Source of the DNA: Epiperipatus broadwayi
Taxonomy: Eukaryota > Onychophora > Udeonychophora > Euonychophora > Peripatidae
DNA: 64,000 nt
Direction of reading: 5' to 3'
Assembly (NCBI GenBank): GCA_028023455.1
Contig: JAQFVV010000055.1
Span: 7,162,030 to 7,226,029, forward strand
Under the pieces are notes generated by a model. The model ran no database searches. It was not told the DNA's origin and saw only the letters and a program-made list of their open reading frames with translations. This document shows, piece by piece, positions 1-15,000 of this stretch. Position 1 is the stretch's first letter. Each line of letters opens with the position of its first letter. The translations under genes and the position numbers were made by a program.

Positions 1-60
1 AGAAAGACGTTAAGACAATTCCTAAATTGCCATCGCTCTTAAGTTTTGACGAAGATGAAG
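1..60 (+). CDS. PAXBP1: PAXBP1-like exon a (5' end outside window)
   Basis: Frame starts at base 3 and reads KDVKTIPKLPSLLSFDEDE, then one base of a split Asp codon. The donor GAAG|GTATTT follows at base 61. LLSF followed by acidic residues is the family's landmark upstream of the KKSSYSRR motif. Whether the exon extends left of base 1 cannot be seen; the frame is open at the edge. Confidence 0.85.
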
Positions 61-3000
61 GTATTTTGTTTTCTATTAATTTTATAGCATTTTATCTCCT
101 TAGATAATAAATTCTTTAAAGCAAATAAAAAAAGTGTATTTTTTTTTACTGGTAACTTAACAAATAATCCTTATTTACTCGTTCGATAATAGAACCATGT
201 TTTTCTAGTTACTATTAACATGAGAAATTGCAATTTTAAAAGATACATCTTTATTTCCATGAACTGATGTTCTGTAACTTGAAAAATTAAAAGCAAACAT
301 ATTATTTCAAGTATTGATATTCTATTTTTATAACTTAAAAAAACAAACAAAAAAAAAAACAAAAATCAAGTGATTAAAAGAGACCATTTTAATATTAAGG
401 ATTGATTTAGTTTTAATGATAGACTGGTGCTTTAACACCCCCCTCCCCTCCTAAAACCAACGACTTCTACAAATAGTTTCCTAGGTATGAGCAATCCGTT
501 TATCACAATACAATAATGATGGTAAGGTCAAAGTGACATCCGAAAATGTTAATTGTAATTGTAGATACAAGAGTCTGATAAGGCCCTAAAACGAATTTGC
601 AATAGTAATTGGCGCAAATAAATTAATGACAATAAAGCACTATCTAAATTTATATATTATGGTATTGTGAGATTTTAAAACTACTGTAAATATGCTTTGT
701 AATGTGAGGTGTTTAGAATTAAAAATGCGAGTGATAGTTAACATTTTTGAAGTTGCCATGCACATTTTTTTTATTTATGATTGTATATTCATACAAAAGA
801 TAATGTTTAATAATAAAATTATTTTTTAAGTGGTATTTTCCTATGCTTTTTATTTTTTATCCACCGATTTATTAAATAAAACGCTTTTCACTGAACACTG
901 AAACTTTGCCACATGACCACTTCATTTATTAAGAGATTGTTGTTATCAACCCGCATGCTAGTTTTTTTTTTTTTTTGTATAGTCATCAATTTATATTCAT
1001 TTATTGAAGTTATGAGAGTTTTAACAATAAGATATTTTTAAAGTTGTTATATTTGAAATAGAGTAACAATTATGCTTTTTAGATCATCTATCAGTGAATA
1101 TAGATTAATTTTCCAATTGATATATTGATTCATCTAATTATAATTATGATACAGTAAGAGGTAGCTTAGAAATTGCAGATATATTAGTCTTCTATCATTT
1201 CTATATGCAAAATTTTTTACTAAACATTCTAACTCGTTTTTAGAGAACTTTGAACTCAGACCAATCGAAACAACAATCTAGAATTAAAAGAGAATATAAC
1301 ATAATAGATCCCACATACAAGTATTAAAAAAAAAAGTTATAGTAAAGACCAATAATTTTAAGTTGCTATTTTCCTTTGGATTTATAGATTATAACTTGAT
1401 TTTATGAACATATTCAGTGATGATCAAACTTGGGAACAGTTAAAAATAGATCCAAAATAATATTAAATTCTGATCAGTATTTATCAAAATGTAGCAGCAG
1501 ATTAGATTATGTAAGGGTTGTTAGAAGTTTAAAATTGATAAAAATATTATGATGATTATTTCTCCAAAACTTTTTATAATAGTTTTATAGGATTTATTTT
1601 TTGGTTTAAAATGAGAAACGATAGAAATTTTGTATATGGTATAAGTTGTTCTTGCCAGTAATGCTTTTTAAAGAAGGGGAAAATTATTGATGATAATGAA
1701 ATTAGAAGCTAACTAATATGAATACTTTGGTCAAATTATTAATGCATATGGAAAATATTGAATAAAATTAATTGTACAATTGAACCTGGATAAAGTACTT
1801 TTGATATAAATCAATACATCCATATTTATGAAACTGAGACTTAGATAATACAGTTTTCAGATCACATAACAGAATATGGAGTAGATGTGTGTTTAGAATA
1901 CAAGAAAGTGAAATGGAGTGATTGGAAGGACAAATATCTATTGGTGACCTTTTTGAAAAAATTAGATTAAAGGAAATTGAGTTACTTAATGTTAGAAGAG
2001 ATGGCAATAGATAAACAATTGCAACCTTAAACTGGGTCCAAAGAGATAGTAAAAACCCAAAAAGAGATCACAACTAAGATAGGTAATTAAGGTAGATGTT
2101 GTGAATAAACTGGATTGAAGAAACTGGATTAAATTTAAATCTTTACCCTGCAGTTGATTGATAATGGTTGAAAACGTTTTCCTGGTGATCAACAGGTCAA
2201 TTCTTTGAAATTTATTGTGTGAAATTCATTCCAGTCCAAGTTACTGAAATTGAAAAAAGCAGCAGATAATATTGAGGTTTTATTATAATATTAAAAAAAA
2301 AAAAAAAATCAAGTAATCTACTATATGCAACAATTAGCAGACTTATAGATATAATCTTGGTTGAAGAGATTACCAACTTAATACAAAAATATTAAAGATG
2401 GGATAATAAGTCTTCATGGATATATTAATTACATATTAAAATACCAAAATAGCAGACAGAAGATGATAAATACATTTTAGTGGCCAGACGATTTTTTTTT
2501 TCTATTGGGAATTTATAATAACTTTTAGATTTTTGAGTCATCCACTCTTGTTAAAAGGCTAACTACTCAGGAAGATCATGAGATAGTTAAGCATCAAAAT
2601 AGAAAGCACTTAAAATTTTCAATCTGCTGGCTAGATGGAGATTTTTTATTTTGCATTCTTTAATGCAAGTACTTATATGATTCGAACTACCCATTTTTGG
2701 TAATGAGATTGCTGCCTACTTGTGCTAGCGTAGTATTATTAATATAGGATATTGTGACTCGTTAATTACCATTTCTTTCTGCTATGAGGATGTCCTTGAC
2801 CCAAATGTTCAAATCCTATGGATCTGTGAAAGTTTTTTAAATGGTCGAGAGTTTTTAAGCAAGCTTAATTTTTTTTTTTTTAGGTCATCCAAACTAATCC
2901 AATTATCAATTGGTAAATTGATATCTATTATTACATAGGAGGTTAAACAAGAAAAACTGGATAATTTTAAAACTTATCATAAGTCCACAAACTTCATGAA

Positions 3001-6000
3001 TATTGTCTTTTCTATTTTTTTCATGGAGGAATCTCTAGCGAACATTGCCCTACATAAATGTATTTAAGATTGTTTCACCCTTTTTGCATAATATGACCTA
3101 GCATAAGGAATTTGAAAAACAGTTGGTCAAAAGCAATATAAAAGACATAACACTCACTATACAAAAAATGGTTTTACATCTATCACATTTCACTACATTA
3201 TTTAAGTGATGATCAATTATATATCTTTATATAATTTTTTTTTTATTAGAAATTTTCTAGGTTCAATCTATAAGGAAGTACTAGATGTATTTTGTAAAAT
3301 TGCTCAATTTGTGATTTACAAAGTAAAAAAAAAAAACAACACCTAAATTGAAACTAACATTTTTTGTTGTTAATATTAGCAATTCTTAACTCCTTCCATT
3401 CCCCAAAGTGTAAAAGTTCAAATAGTATTAGTACCAAGTTGTTTTAGGCTATCAGTAATTGACATTGTCATAGTATAAACTAGATCAATTATACTCGAAC
3501 CTTTTTTTTTCTGGCTGCAATACAGGCTGCAAGATTATATGTCTCATAATGTGATAATATAAAAAATAAACTTAAATGTGTGTAAATATAATTTAAAAGT
3601 TAGTGTTTTTTGATGTTGAGATAAACTTTTGATTATCATTGCTGTATGCTATTCTTAATACGTTATAAAATAGGATGATTTGCAAAGATAATTTGATGTG
3701 AGCAGCATTTGGATCTATTTTTATTCAATTTTGTATTTTTCGTGCACTAATTTCTAAAATTTGGCATATTTTTTCTCTTCTTTTTAAAAACATTCCCCAA
3801 ATTTATATCACTTTTGAGCTCGAGGAATACGTTCAATAGCTGTGCATAATTGTTTCTTAGTATCAACGATTTTCTACTAGCAACAGACAATTCTTAATAT
3901 TTCTTAAATCCTGAAATATGCTCTTAAATCCCTTGTACAAGACAACTAAATATATTTGAAATGATGGTATAGTTTTTTTTGCAAATGTCAATACCATCTT
4001 GTCAGATTTTACTATGGCTAGTTCTATGTATGTTTAATAAAATATATATTAAAAATAGTCTATGCTAAATAGAAATATTTTATATTAAATAAAATTTGAT
4101 GATTACTCCGTGCTTAGTCATATATAAAATTAATTAAATATTTTATCTAAATCTCTATTTAGTGTTGATTATTTTTATATAATTAATATATATTTTATTA
4201 AAAGTAAAATTTATTACTACTGTTATTAATTCTATCCCTTATAATATATATAAATGTTTTAACCTGGCCATAGCAGTTGGAAAATTATACAATCTTTACT
4301 TTTGTATTTCCTAGTAATATAGATGTTTAGTTTCTCATTAATTGGACTCTTAATTAATTAATAATGAAATTAGATGTAGTGACTCATTTCCTGTGTGTGT
4401 ACAAATGTGTGTGCATACATGGATTTTGCAAAAGCACATAACTTAATTCACTTATATGAAATTATTTTATTTTTAACCTATAAACAAGTATTTATGGTTC
4501 AATGTAAAAATAAAATAATTTTTTGCTGTCAAGAAAAATACCAAACCATAACTTTTCCTCTGCATAGCTATTGCATTGTAATAGCATGTAAAAGAATGGC
4601 GTTGTAATTTCTGTTCATTTTCACATCTTATTTGAGGAAAAGAATTCTTAAATGATTTGTTTCATAATATAGGGATAAACAATGTTATACATTTTTTTAA
4701 TGTATCATGACAAATCAAACAAGTTGCAGAATTGTATTTATTTTGCACAACAAAGTATTTTTCTTCCCAACTGTTTTGAAATATTATTTTTGTTGGGTAT
4801 TTTTCATTTGTATGTTGAAAATCCTCCTGCCACTGTGAGTAATTAAATCATAGTTTGACATAAAATAATACATTTTAAAACGGTCACAAGTTTGCTGTCG
4901 TAATTGACACTTGAAATTATATGAAAAAACTGTCGTGCATTGACATAATTACACAACATAAAACCAACATATGAATAAGCAAGGGGGTGGTTGGTGCTGC
5001 ACATCAGTAGATTTTAAAAACTTAGATAAGTGTCTTTTGGGTTGCATATAGACGTTTAGTTGGCTGCATGCATACCATGGGCCACAGATTGAATATGACA
5101 ACTAGATGGAGTTGTTTTTGTTATTTATGATTCTGAGATGGTAAAAATAGACTTTTTGGTAGTTAAATTGAAATGAAAAACTTGTTTTGTTTGATTGAAT
5201 TTACAGTAGTATCAGCTTAAAACATTGTCTAATTAATTAAATTTAAAAAATCTATATAAATAATGTTAGGGGTAGAAAATTTATTAAGACAGTAATTTTT
5301 TTCCCAATATTATATGTACATTGTTTCATTATAGAAGGCTTAAATGTATATGATGTGAGTTAGATGACTTTATGTGCCGTTCTTTTAGTTCATCAAAATT
5401 TAAAACAGTTATTATACTCACCATAATTTCTCTTAATTTCACATTTTCTCCAATTTTGCGCTAATTATTTCTGTCAAAACAATTAGGATTTTACTCGATA
5501 TGCAGACTGAAATATTTTTATTGTGATTGTTTAGGACAGCGGTTTTTGATATTTGGTCCATGGATCTCCAGGGGATTGCAATATTTTTTAGAGTATTGAC
5601 AGCGACCTGAAGAAATATGAAGTGTTATAGTTAAAATGGATAGAATAAAGTATATGAATAAAAGGAAGTAAGAAAAAATGAACAATAAATTTTTAATTTT
5701 ATTTATCTAAACTTGGGATTTTTTTATTCTTCCACTTAAAATTAAGCAGAAGTAAAAATTGAATTTGAAAATTAATTTTTCATAACATAAAGTATATTTA
5801 GTCCTTGATACTTCTGCATGCAATGATAACTTCCAAATGAATGCAGTTTGCCAAATTTGTTTTAATATGGGGCTTAATTTTACCAAATTGAAAGGTGCTC
5901 TATGAAAATAATACGACAAAAATTGGCAATATCATAAAAATGCTTAAAAAACTTTGGTTAGAGTATATTGAGTCATAAACGCACAGAATTTATGAAAAAG

Positions 6001-9000
6001 GATTTGAACTCTTTAAAGTTTGTTGCAGAGTTTTGTTGTAATTATGAAAATGAACCGAATTATATATTGCACTTAACCATAAGCTTTAGAATATTGCACC
6101 TTCCTTTCCAAATAAAATGGTTTTGATTGGAATTGAAAGATTAAACAGTAAGTTAAAATTTTTAGAGCAAGATAGCCAAGACCCAGATCCGCTAATCAGT
6201 CTTTGAAAAACATGAAATTTGATTCTGCTTCATTGTAATGAATCTGTGCGATGAAGCTAATGATATCAAATACTCAAATTTCACTCATTGAGAACATAAT
6301 AATATGAGTGAATGTAATAAAATGATAGGGTGGAGCTAATGATGACCAAAAGACATTGGGAAGGCTTTAACCAATATGATAATTTCACTGCATGTGGGAG
6401 AACTCGGGTTAAATATGCCAAACTTGAATGCCTTTACAATTGCTGTTGGGCTAGAATGCTCAGTTTTGAGTGTCCATCTTTACATTCCATAAGTCTGGAT
6501 CTGGTATTGGGAGAGATGCTACTTTTGTAAAATTTTTCTACATAAAGCATGTGTTGTCTATTCAGTTATATGACAAAATACTAACGGTATCATATACTGT
6601 TTGAGTAGGGAGATGTGAATTTAAAAGTTATGTATTCAAAATATGGAATGTAATTTTTTTTTAATGCCAAAATTAAATAATTTTGAAATATTTAGTTTTT
6701 AACTGACACAGTAAAGTATTATTTAGTACCTAAGTTATTTACAACTGTAATTCACTTAAAAGTGAAGGAAGATTGCCAGAATTGGAAGAACTCTGTCATG
6801 TTAAATGGGACGTTATTGGACTTTGTGAAGTTAGAAGAAAAGCTGAAGATTCAATTTAAAAAGTGGACATATACTCTATTACAAAGGCACAAATATTGGA
6901 AATACAAGTGGAATAGGATTCATTATAGATAAAAAGTGGAAAAACAACATTGTGGAGATTGATGGTGTATCAGACAGTGGCAAAATTAGTTATTCAATTT
7001 AATAGCAGATACCAAATGCATATTATTGAGGTTTATACCCCAACAAGTTCTCATAGTGATGAAGTAGTAGGATTTTTATGTGGATGTACAAAAGGCTTTT
7101 CATCAGACCATCCTTTTAAAATTGTTATGGGAGACTTGCTAGAATTGGTAAACCATTGAAAGATTAAAGTGCTGTAGGTAAATTTGGTTATGGTGATAGA
7201 TATGATAGAGAACATAGACTTGTGAAGTTTGCAGAAAAGAAAATCTTTATATTATAAATTCTTTTTTTTTTTTTGAGAAACTTGTTAAAAGGAAACTGAC
7301 ATGGAAACATCCAAATGAAGGTACAGCAGAATTGGATTACATTTTGACTAACAGAAAATACTTATTTCTAGTTTGTAATGTTCTTAATAAATTCAACACA
7401 GGAATCGATCATCGATTAACGAGATGTAAGGTACATGTTAATGCAAAACTAGACGGACAAAAATTATTAAATAAACAATATTCACAGTTTATATTCTTAA
7501 TCTTCAGAAACATTCTAATAAAATTCAAATTGGAAGTTGCAAATTGTTTTCAAATATTAGCAGATTCTAATCATGATTCAGATTTGAATAAAATTATAGC
7601 GGGTAGAAAAAAAGCAGTAATTTACCAACAAAATTTCTACTGAGACTAGAGAATTTATGAAGAAAAGAAGGAATATAAAAATGATGCATTAAGAAAGATT
7701 GAATATCTTGAATTTTGTAAAATGGTGCGAAAAAGAGTTGATAATGATTTAAGAAAGAATAATTGTAAGCTAGCAAGGGAATCTATAGAAAAAAAAAGTC
7801 TCAAGAATGTAAAATATTTTGGTATTGGTAGGAAACCTATATCTGCAATAAGAAAAAAAGATGGAACTAGTAAAAAAGATAGATATCATGAAATGGGTAG
7901 AATAATTCTACTAAGAATTATATAATAATAATGAACAAGTAACTCCTACAACTATTACATCTTTTGAATTGCCCAGAATTTTAAATGAAGAAGTGAGACA
8001 TGCAATTAAATTTAAGAAGAAGGGAAAAGCTTCAGTTAATGATGGAATTATAATTGATATCTTAAAAGAAACAGTTGAAGAAATAGAAAAAAAATTGGCA
8101 GCTATATAACAAATGTCTAAATGATAAATATGTACCAGATGATTGCAAGAATGCAGTATTAGTATTAATATTTAAAAAAAATGATAAAGAAGATATTAGA
8201 AATTACAGACCTATCAGTCTTTTATCAGTTTTATACAAAATTTTTACCAAGATAATTACAACTTGTCTACGGAGAACTTTGAATTTCAACCAACCAAAAT
8301 AATAAGCTGGATTTAGCAGTGGTTTTAGTATAATGGATCATATCCAAGTATTGAGAGAAGTTATAGAAAGAACAAATGAATATCAGTTGCCATTATGCTT
8401 TGGATTTGTAGATTATGAAAAGGCATTTGATTGTATAAGCATTTCTTCAGTGACTAAAGCATTGAATCATCAAGATATAGACCCAGAATATTTTCATATT
8501 CTGAAGAATATTTATAAAAATGTAACAGCAGCACTTAGATTATATAATGGGACTAGGAAGGTTAACATTGAAAACAGTATAAGACACGGTGACTCCATAT
8601 CCAAAACTTTTTACATCTGTGCTGCAAGAAGTACTTTGTGGATTAAAATGGGAAACTGAAGGAATAAAAGTGATTGGAGATTATTTAAGTCATTTAGATT
8701 TTGCAGATAAAGTAGTAGTTTTTACAAATAGTTATCAGATGAAAGTAAGAAAGTAGGACCAAAGATAAATGTTAAAAAGATTAAAGTAATGTTTCAATGA
8801 ATTATCTCAAAAGATGAAAGTAAAGACTGATAATAATGAATTAGAAATTAACAACTACAAATATCTTGGTCAGATTATTACTACAGATGGGAAACATAAT
8901 GGGTAAAATTAATCATAGAATTAGGTTAGACTGCTATTGGTATAAATAACTTATATTAAAAGGAAATGTGCCTATGTGTTTGAAAATGAAGATTTTTAAT

Positions 9001-12000
9001 AAATGTGTTTTATCAATTCTGAGACTTGGACACTTAATAGAAGAGCAATATAGAAACTTGAGACCACTCAAAAGTAAGGAGAGATGCATGTTAGGAATAA
9101 CAAGAGATCAAAAACGCAATACTTGGGATAAAAACAAACAGGTGTTACTAACATCATTGAAAGGATTAAAAGATTGAAGTGGAATTGGGCTAGATATATT
9201 GCTAGAAGAGATGATAATAGATAGACATTTGAAATATTAAACTGGATTCCAAGAGATTGTGCAAGACCTAGAAAGAGATCACAGGTGAGATGGATGGATG
9301 AAAGAAGAAAGTATGTAGGGATGATGTAGAGAAAAGAAGCTAGAGATTGGAGAAGGCGGATTGAACTTGGAGAGATATTCATCCTGCAGTGGATTGATAC
9401 TGCTTGACAATGATGATCTATAAATTCAAAAGAAAATTTTAAAATTGTTAGGTAACAAGTGTCACTAATCTATTACTTTCTGTGTTTTGCTGTAATATTG
9501 TATATAAATACAATTTATGCATTTTTCTTCAAATACTTTACAACAAATATTTTTTATTATATATATATACACAAGGGGGTGCCCCAAAATAACCAGAATT
9601 TTATAATAAATTTTTTTTTATTTATCTTTAAGTGTTATAAAGTTAATCTCCTTCAAAGTATTGTCCATTTAGTACAATACACCAATCTAAAAGTGTTTTT
9701 CACTTTTTGAAGTAGTCTGGAAACACTTAACAAAGTGTTAAAGATTGAGCAAATATGACAGATAAACTGGTATCATGTTGAATTTAATTAAAAATTGTTT
9801 TACATTCAAAACTCAGTTTTATTGCATCACGCAAGTGTTTCAGAACTTGTAGATAATACATCTGACCATTAACAACTAATTTTGACAAAAAAATGTCCTT
9901 TGCATCAAGAGAAAAAAATATCAGAATTTTTTTGATCTTGGTACTTCACTCACCACACTTTTTTGGGACATGGTGAATTTGTCTGTTTCATTAAATCATT
10001 CATAAACTTGTGTTTTTCCCAGAACGGCTTTCTTGTAATCTGTTTCAAGCATTACAACCATTTTCCCTGTCGTTTTCCTTAAAAGAAAACAACTTGACAT
10101 TATTCTAACTTTTTCGTTATTATACAAAAATATGTGAAATCCACTTTACAAAAAAGTGTGCTATGTGGCACATGATTTGGCCGGTTGGTGCAAAAGGTTC
10201 CCCGCAAGAAGTTTATAACAGCAGAAGCATGTACGACAACAGGTACTGTTCCTCCTGACATTTCGACTCATGCAGTCTTCCTCAGAGCTAATACTATTTC
10301 AGTTCAGGATGTGTGTAATTATTATATATAATAATTTTTTTTTGCTATAAAGTGTTTATGTATAAATTGTATTTATATTGTTAATTCATATTTGCATATG
10401 TTTGTTTATTTTCTAATTGCCATAAAATAATATATTTTCTTAGAAATTGTAAGGGAGTTTGTCATCATTTAAATATTCTATTTCAATAGTTTCAATGTTG
10501 GGTATAAGTTTACATAATGATATTTATAATTAGACATTCTTAAAACTTCCATTCCACCTCATACTTTGAAACACATGGATGTCTTTTGGAGGTTGTCTTT
10601 TCCGATATCTTCATACATATGTTTCAAGAATAGTTAAGTACAGTATATTTAAAAAAAAAAAAAAAATTATATATGGAAGAGAGATAAAGTTGAATTATTC
10701 CATGTGTTTATGTTGATAATTAAAAAAAAATCATTAATTTTTAACTGGGGTTTAAAGTTTATATCTCAACTAGAAATATGATGATCTCTAGCCTAATAAA
10801 TGATTCGGAATAATCGTTAATGTGTTATCTGAAGTGGATGACATCAAAATTGTGAGTGCAGAAAGTTTAGTACTATTATATCAAATTGTAATAATTTATA
10901 GTCAATATGTCAAAACTAGGTCATCAGTAAAAGATTTTATTCCTTTTCAGAATTGTGAAACTGAATCTTTTCAATAGCTTTAGAAAATCATTAGAAAATG
11001 GTTTATTTATTGCAAACTACAAGACCGATGTGATGACAGTTTTGCTACTGCTGGCAGTTTTTGTAACAAACATTGAATTTAAACAGTAAATAAATGTAAT
11101 GAAACTAAAATATTTTTTCTGTTTTATTCAAAATTTATTGGTTTTTTAATTTTTCAATTCATAGATTGAATATTTTAACTTCAGTATTCAATTGGTAAAT
11201 ACAATCATAAAATGTTTGTGATACATGATGGTCAGGTAGAACAAATGCCATCGTATCATTAACAGAAGGGTATTCCTTCATCAAAATGATCATGAATCTT
11301 TATTTCAAAATGTAATGAATCAACAGAAATCAAATATGTGGACAAACGTGAGAACTATTCTGATTTTTATTATTAAGCTGCAAACAATTGTTTTAGAGAA
11401 AAACGTTACACTAAAACATGTTATACTGTATGATATGAATAAATTAAAAGTTACCTTATTAATTCTTTGATAACAAATTTAAAGTATACCATTTAGGTGA
11501 AAAACAAGTTAGAGAATGTTCTAAAAAATTAACTGGTTTTTAAAGATTGAAGTAAATTAGATGTAACAAATGAATGTTTGCATTTAAAATCATTTATTGC
11601 AGAAAAATTATGAAATAGATCAAATCTTTTTTGGGAAAATTGGAATGAGAATTTGAATTAATACAATTAAAGAAAGATGGAAAAAAAAATCTTTTTTTTT
11701 GAATTAAAATATCTTTGAGAAGTATTTATAAGTGGACACATATTAACCACTTTTGGCAATGAGTGTGGAGTTTTTGAACGGATTACAGCTTTACAAATTA
11801 ATAGAGGAATTTACAACTAAGCAAAAAAAAAAGCATTTAATATAGAAGTATTAAACAATTTTGATTACTTAAGTATTTTAACTACTTATGTATTATAACT
11901 TTTTTTTTTGTATGTTTTATATTACGTTATTGAAAAATTATTAAGGCTTAATAATGTTGGTTTAAATAAACAACAAATATTATTATTAATACATGAATGC

Positions 12001-15000
12001 TATTGCTACATAGATCTTCATAATAAATTAGCTTTTGTTTTTAACTTGCTTGGGACAGCATTTAATTTTGTTTTTGCGTAAGACCTGTTCCATTAATAAC
12101 ATGAAGAATAGTATGATTAAAAATCACTTTATGCAGGATTGTCAATGACAGCAGTTTTTTGCACTTATAAATAATTAACATTCAAAAAAATCTTAGTTCT
12201 AACACTCGATTCAATTCATATAATTAAAAAAATAACGTTCAAATCATTTTTTTTAAAATCCCATTTTTCAATGTATGTTAATAATCAATGTATGTTTTAT
12301 TTCTCAGTTTTTCACATAATCTCTTAGCACTAAGACCTCTTGTTTTCAAGGCTTTGTAATACCTGAATACCCATGAGTTAAGAGGACCTCGTGAATTTTT
12401 AATCTAACTCTAACCAGACTTACAGTTCTTTAGAATGACGAGATAGAAAATGGTGTATGGAGTTAAATGGGAGAAAATTGAAAAGTCGGGAATAGAAAAA
12501 TTTGAGATTCTCCAATCACTGGATGTATTTTTGATAATAGATTCTGTTTGAAAATTCTATTATGTTATAAAATCATATGAGTTAGATTGTCATTGACTAA
12601 GTCTAGTGTTAAAACAGAAATCAAATTGACAAAAACGCCTAAGTGACATAGTAAGACAAGTAATAATAGCAATAATAACTCGTCACTCTTTAAAACCATT
12701 ATGTAAAATAATCATTGGATACCAGATATTGTAGATGTAAGCTAAAATAGTCATGAGATTCTTTGTTTGGTAATTTGATTACTAATTTAAGCAAAGATTG
12801 GGTATTGCGCTAAGGCAAATAAGAGGCCAGGGAATAAGGAATAATCTGCTTTTTAGTTAGTAGCTTTTCTTGGATTTAGGATTCTGATTCATTTAGTTGT
12901 GTTAGTTGGAATATTAATAGATGGGAAGTGGTTTTGCTGCATCTTTGCTTTAATTGCTCATGGATCTTCCAATTATGAAGAGTTTTAGAAAAGGTTCATA
13001 ACTATTTGTTATTTTATGAAGATTAGCTGAAGGCTGTTTAACAAGCTTTTTGCAGTGTTGTAAATCAGAAGTGACTTTATTAACATTGGAATGTGATATA
13101 TTAGAAATAACTGGGAAAATCTTGTATTTAAAGGAAAAGTGTCCAGTAGTGATGTTAGTCAGTGACCAAGTTTTAAAATTGCTAGCTACAAGCTCTATAA
13201 CATTCATGTTATTAGCTTTGTCTGAGATTTTATAAGGAAATAAAAAAAAAAGAATTGTGTTTAATTTTGAAGTACAAAGTCTTATTTGAATTGAAAAGCC
13301 AGTTGGTTATTTTTGTAAGCCTGAGATTTAGAAATCTAATATTTTTGAAGTCTCACTTAGTAACCAATCATCTTATCATGAGTATATTTATATTCAAAGA
13401 AGATCTTTTAATCTGAAATAAAAGGGATTCATTTTTTTGTAAGTTCAGATAAAACTATACGTGATTCCACTTGGAGCTATAAATTTTAAAATTGGTAGTT
13501 GCTTAATAATAGCATTACAAGATAGAGATTTTCCCGATTATTATATATTTCAATCATCCATGGAAATATTTATCATGTATAATATTATATTAATGTAAAA
13601 TTTTATGACATTGTTTATATTTAATATTAATTCTCTGAAGCAGAGGTGTACATAAACTTTTCCTTTTTAGATATGGTTTAAGATTTATTCCTTCCCCACA
13701 GGTTATCAAGAATCCCTAGTTTTAATTTTTGTAGAAAAACTAAGTTTTAGGTTATATAGTATCTCTTAATAAATAACTTGCTTTATTACTTTTGTGGGCG
13801 AAGTTTAAATTAAAAAAAAAGAAGAGAGAAATTATTAATTGTATAGTCCTTAGTACAATGATAGTAACAGACTGGAGTTTAAGATCCACAGATCGAGAGG
13901 AATAAATCAATTATTCTAATTAAGATCCACAGATCGAGAGGAATAAACCAATTATTCTAATTGTGTATATGTGAAGCTTACGTACCATTAATCCACAGAC
14001 TCCCATTGTCAAATTGATAGATCAGGCAGATGATGAAGATATACAAAACTGTAAATTATTTTAAAGCAAAATTATTCATTTTTTTCTGAGTTATTATATT
14101 TTAAATTATACTACTTTGAATAATTTCATTTTTTTTTTTTTAAAGTATAGATAATTTAATTCATTTTCCTTTTAAATCATTATCAGGTTAATTTGATCAG
14201 TGAACTCTTGGGCATTATGTAATATCCATGATGGATTGCTGGCTCATCAGCAAAATTTAGATTATACTAAGTAATATTTGGATTGTATTTGGAGTCACAT
14301 AATAAAATCATTACTGTTATACCATATGGTCTGAATTGCATAGTACTTATAACCAAAGTGAGGCTATCCTTGTCAACAGATAAATGATACTGGACTGTAA
14401 CTTTTCTTTGGGATGTATGATATGTAAGATATGATCAGAAATACTGACATTTTCTTGTTCAATTTGATATATATATTTCCATTGTTGTATCAAGCTATTG
14501 TTTCTTAGAAAAATGTATACTATAAACTTGTTTATGTGACAAGGATTTATAAAAATCTTAAATTTGCATAAACAAATTCATTCGTATTAATGTAAAAATG
14601 TATAAGTGAATACATTTTGTACTACAAATGCAAATATGAAATGTCATTTATTAATCTTTTTTAGGTAACAAAGTAAAATTTAATTTCACTGCTTTGCCAT
14701 TACTTCTAAGAACATAACAAATAAATTCAAATATAAAATGCTCTTTCTGAGAGTTCAAATGTATCATATTCTAAATATCAAAAGAGGGTTAGAGATTGGG
14801 GGAAGGAGAAGGGTAGGGAGTATTAATCCAATCAGTTCTAAAAAGAAAATAGTTCGATTGAAATTCAAAAATTAATAAATGTAACAATATAAGCTCTGGC
14901 TTCCATATAAAGCAAGCACCCATAATCATGTTTATGCTATTATTAAAATGACAAAGAAAGATAAAATTCATTATGTGAAATATGCATATAAAAATAAAAT

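Noticed and set aside
5740-5960. + strand reading AVCQICFNMGLNFTKLKGAL resembles a ZBED/hAT zinc finger
   Set aside because: C-x2-C and KLK..L fit, but the His residues and the dimerisation domain were not found and the frame is interrupted. Too weak to annotate.
7332-9382. Individual open frames inside the RTE copy (for example 7332-7643, 8333-8659, - strand 9068-9382) as separate genes
   Set aside because: The + frames are fragments of one decayed LINE; the - frames are antisense shadows.
14245-14260. CTCATCAG on + strand (CTGATGAG on -) as another hammerhead
   Set aside because: No helix II hairpin or GAAA follows on the - strand.
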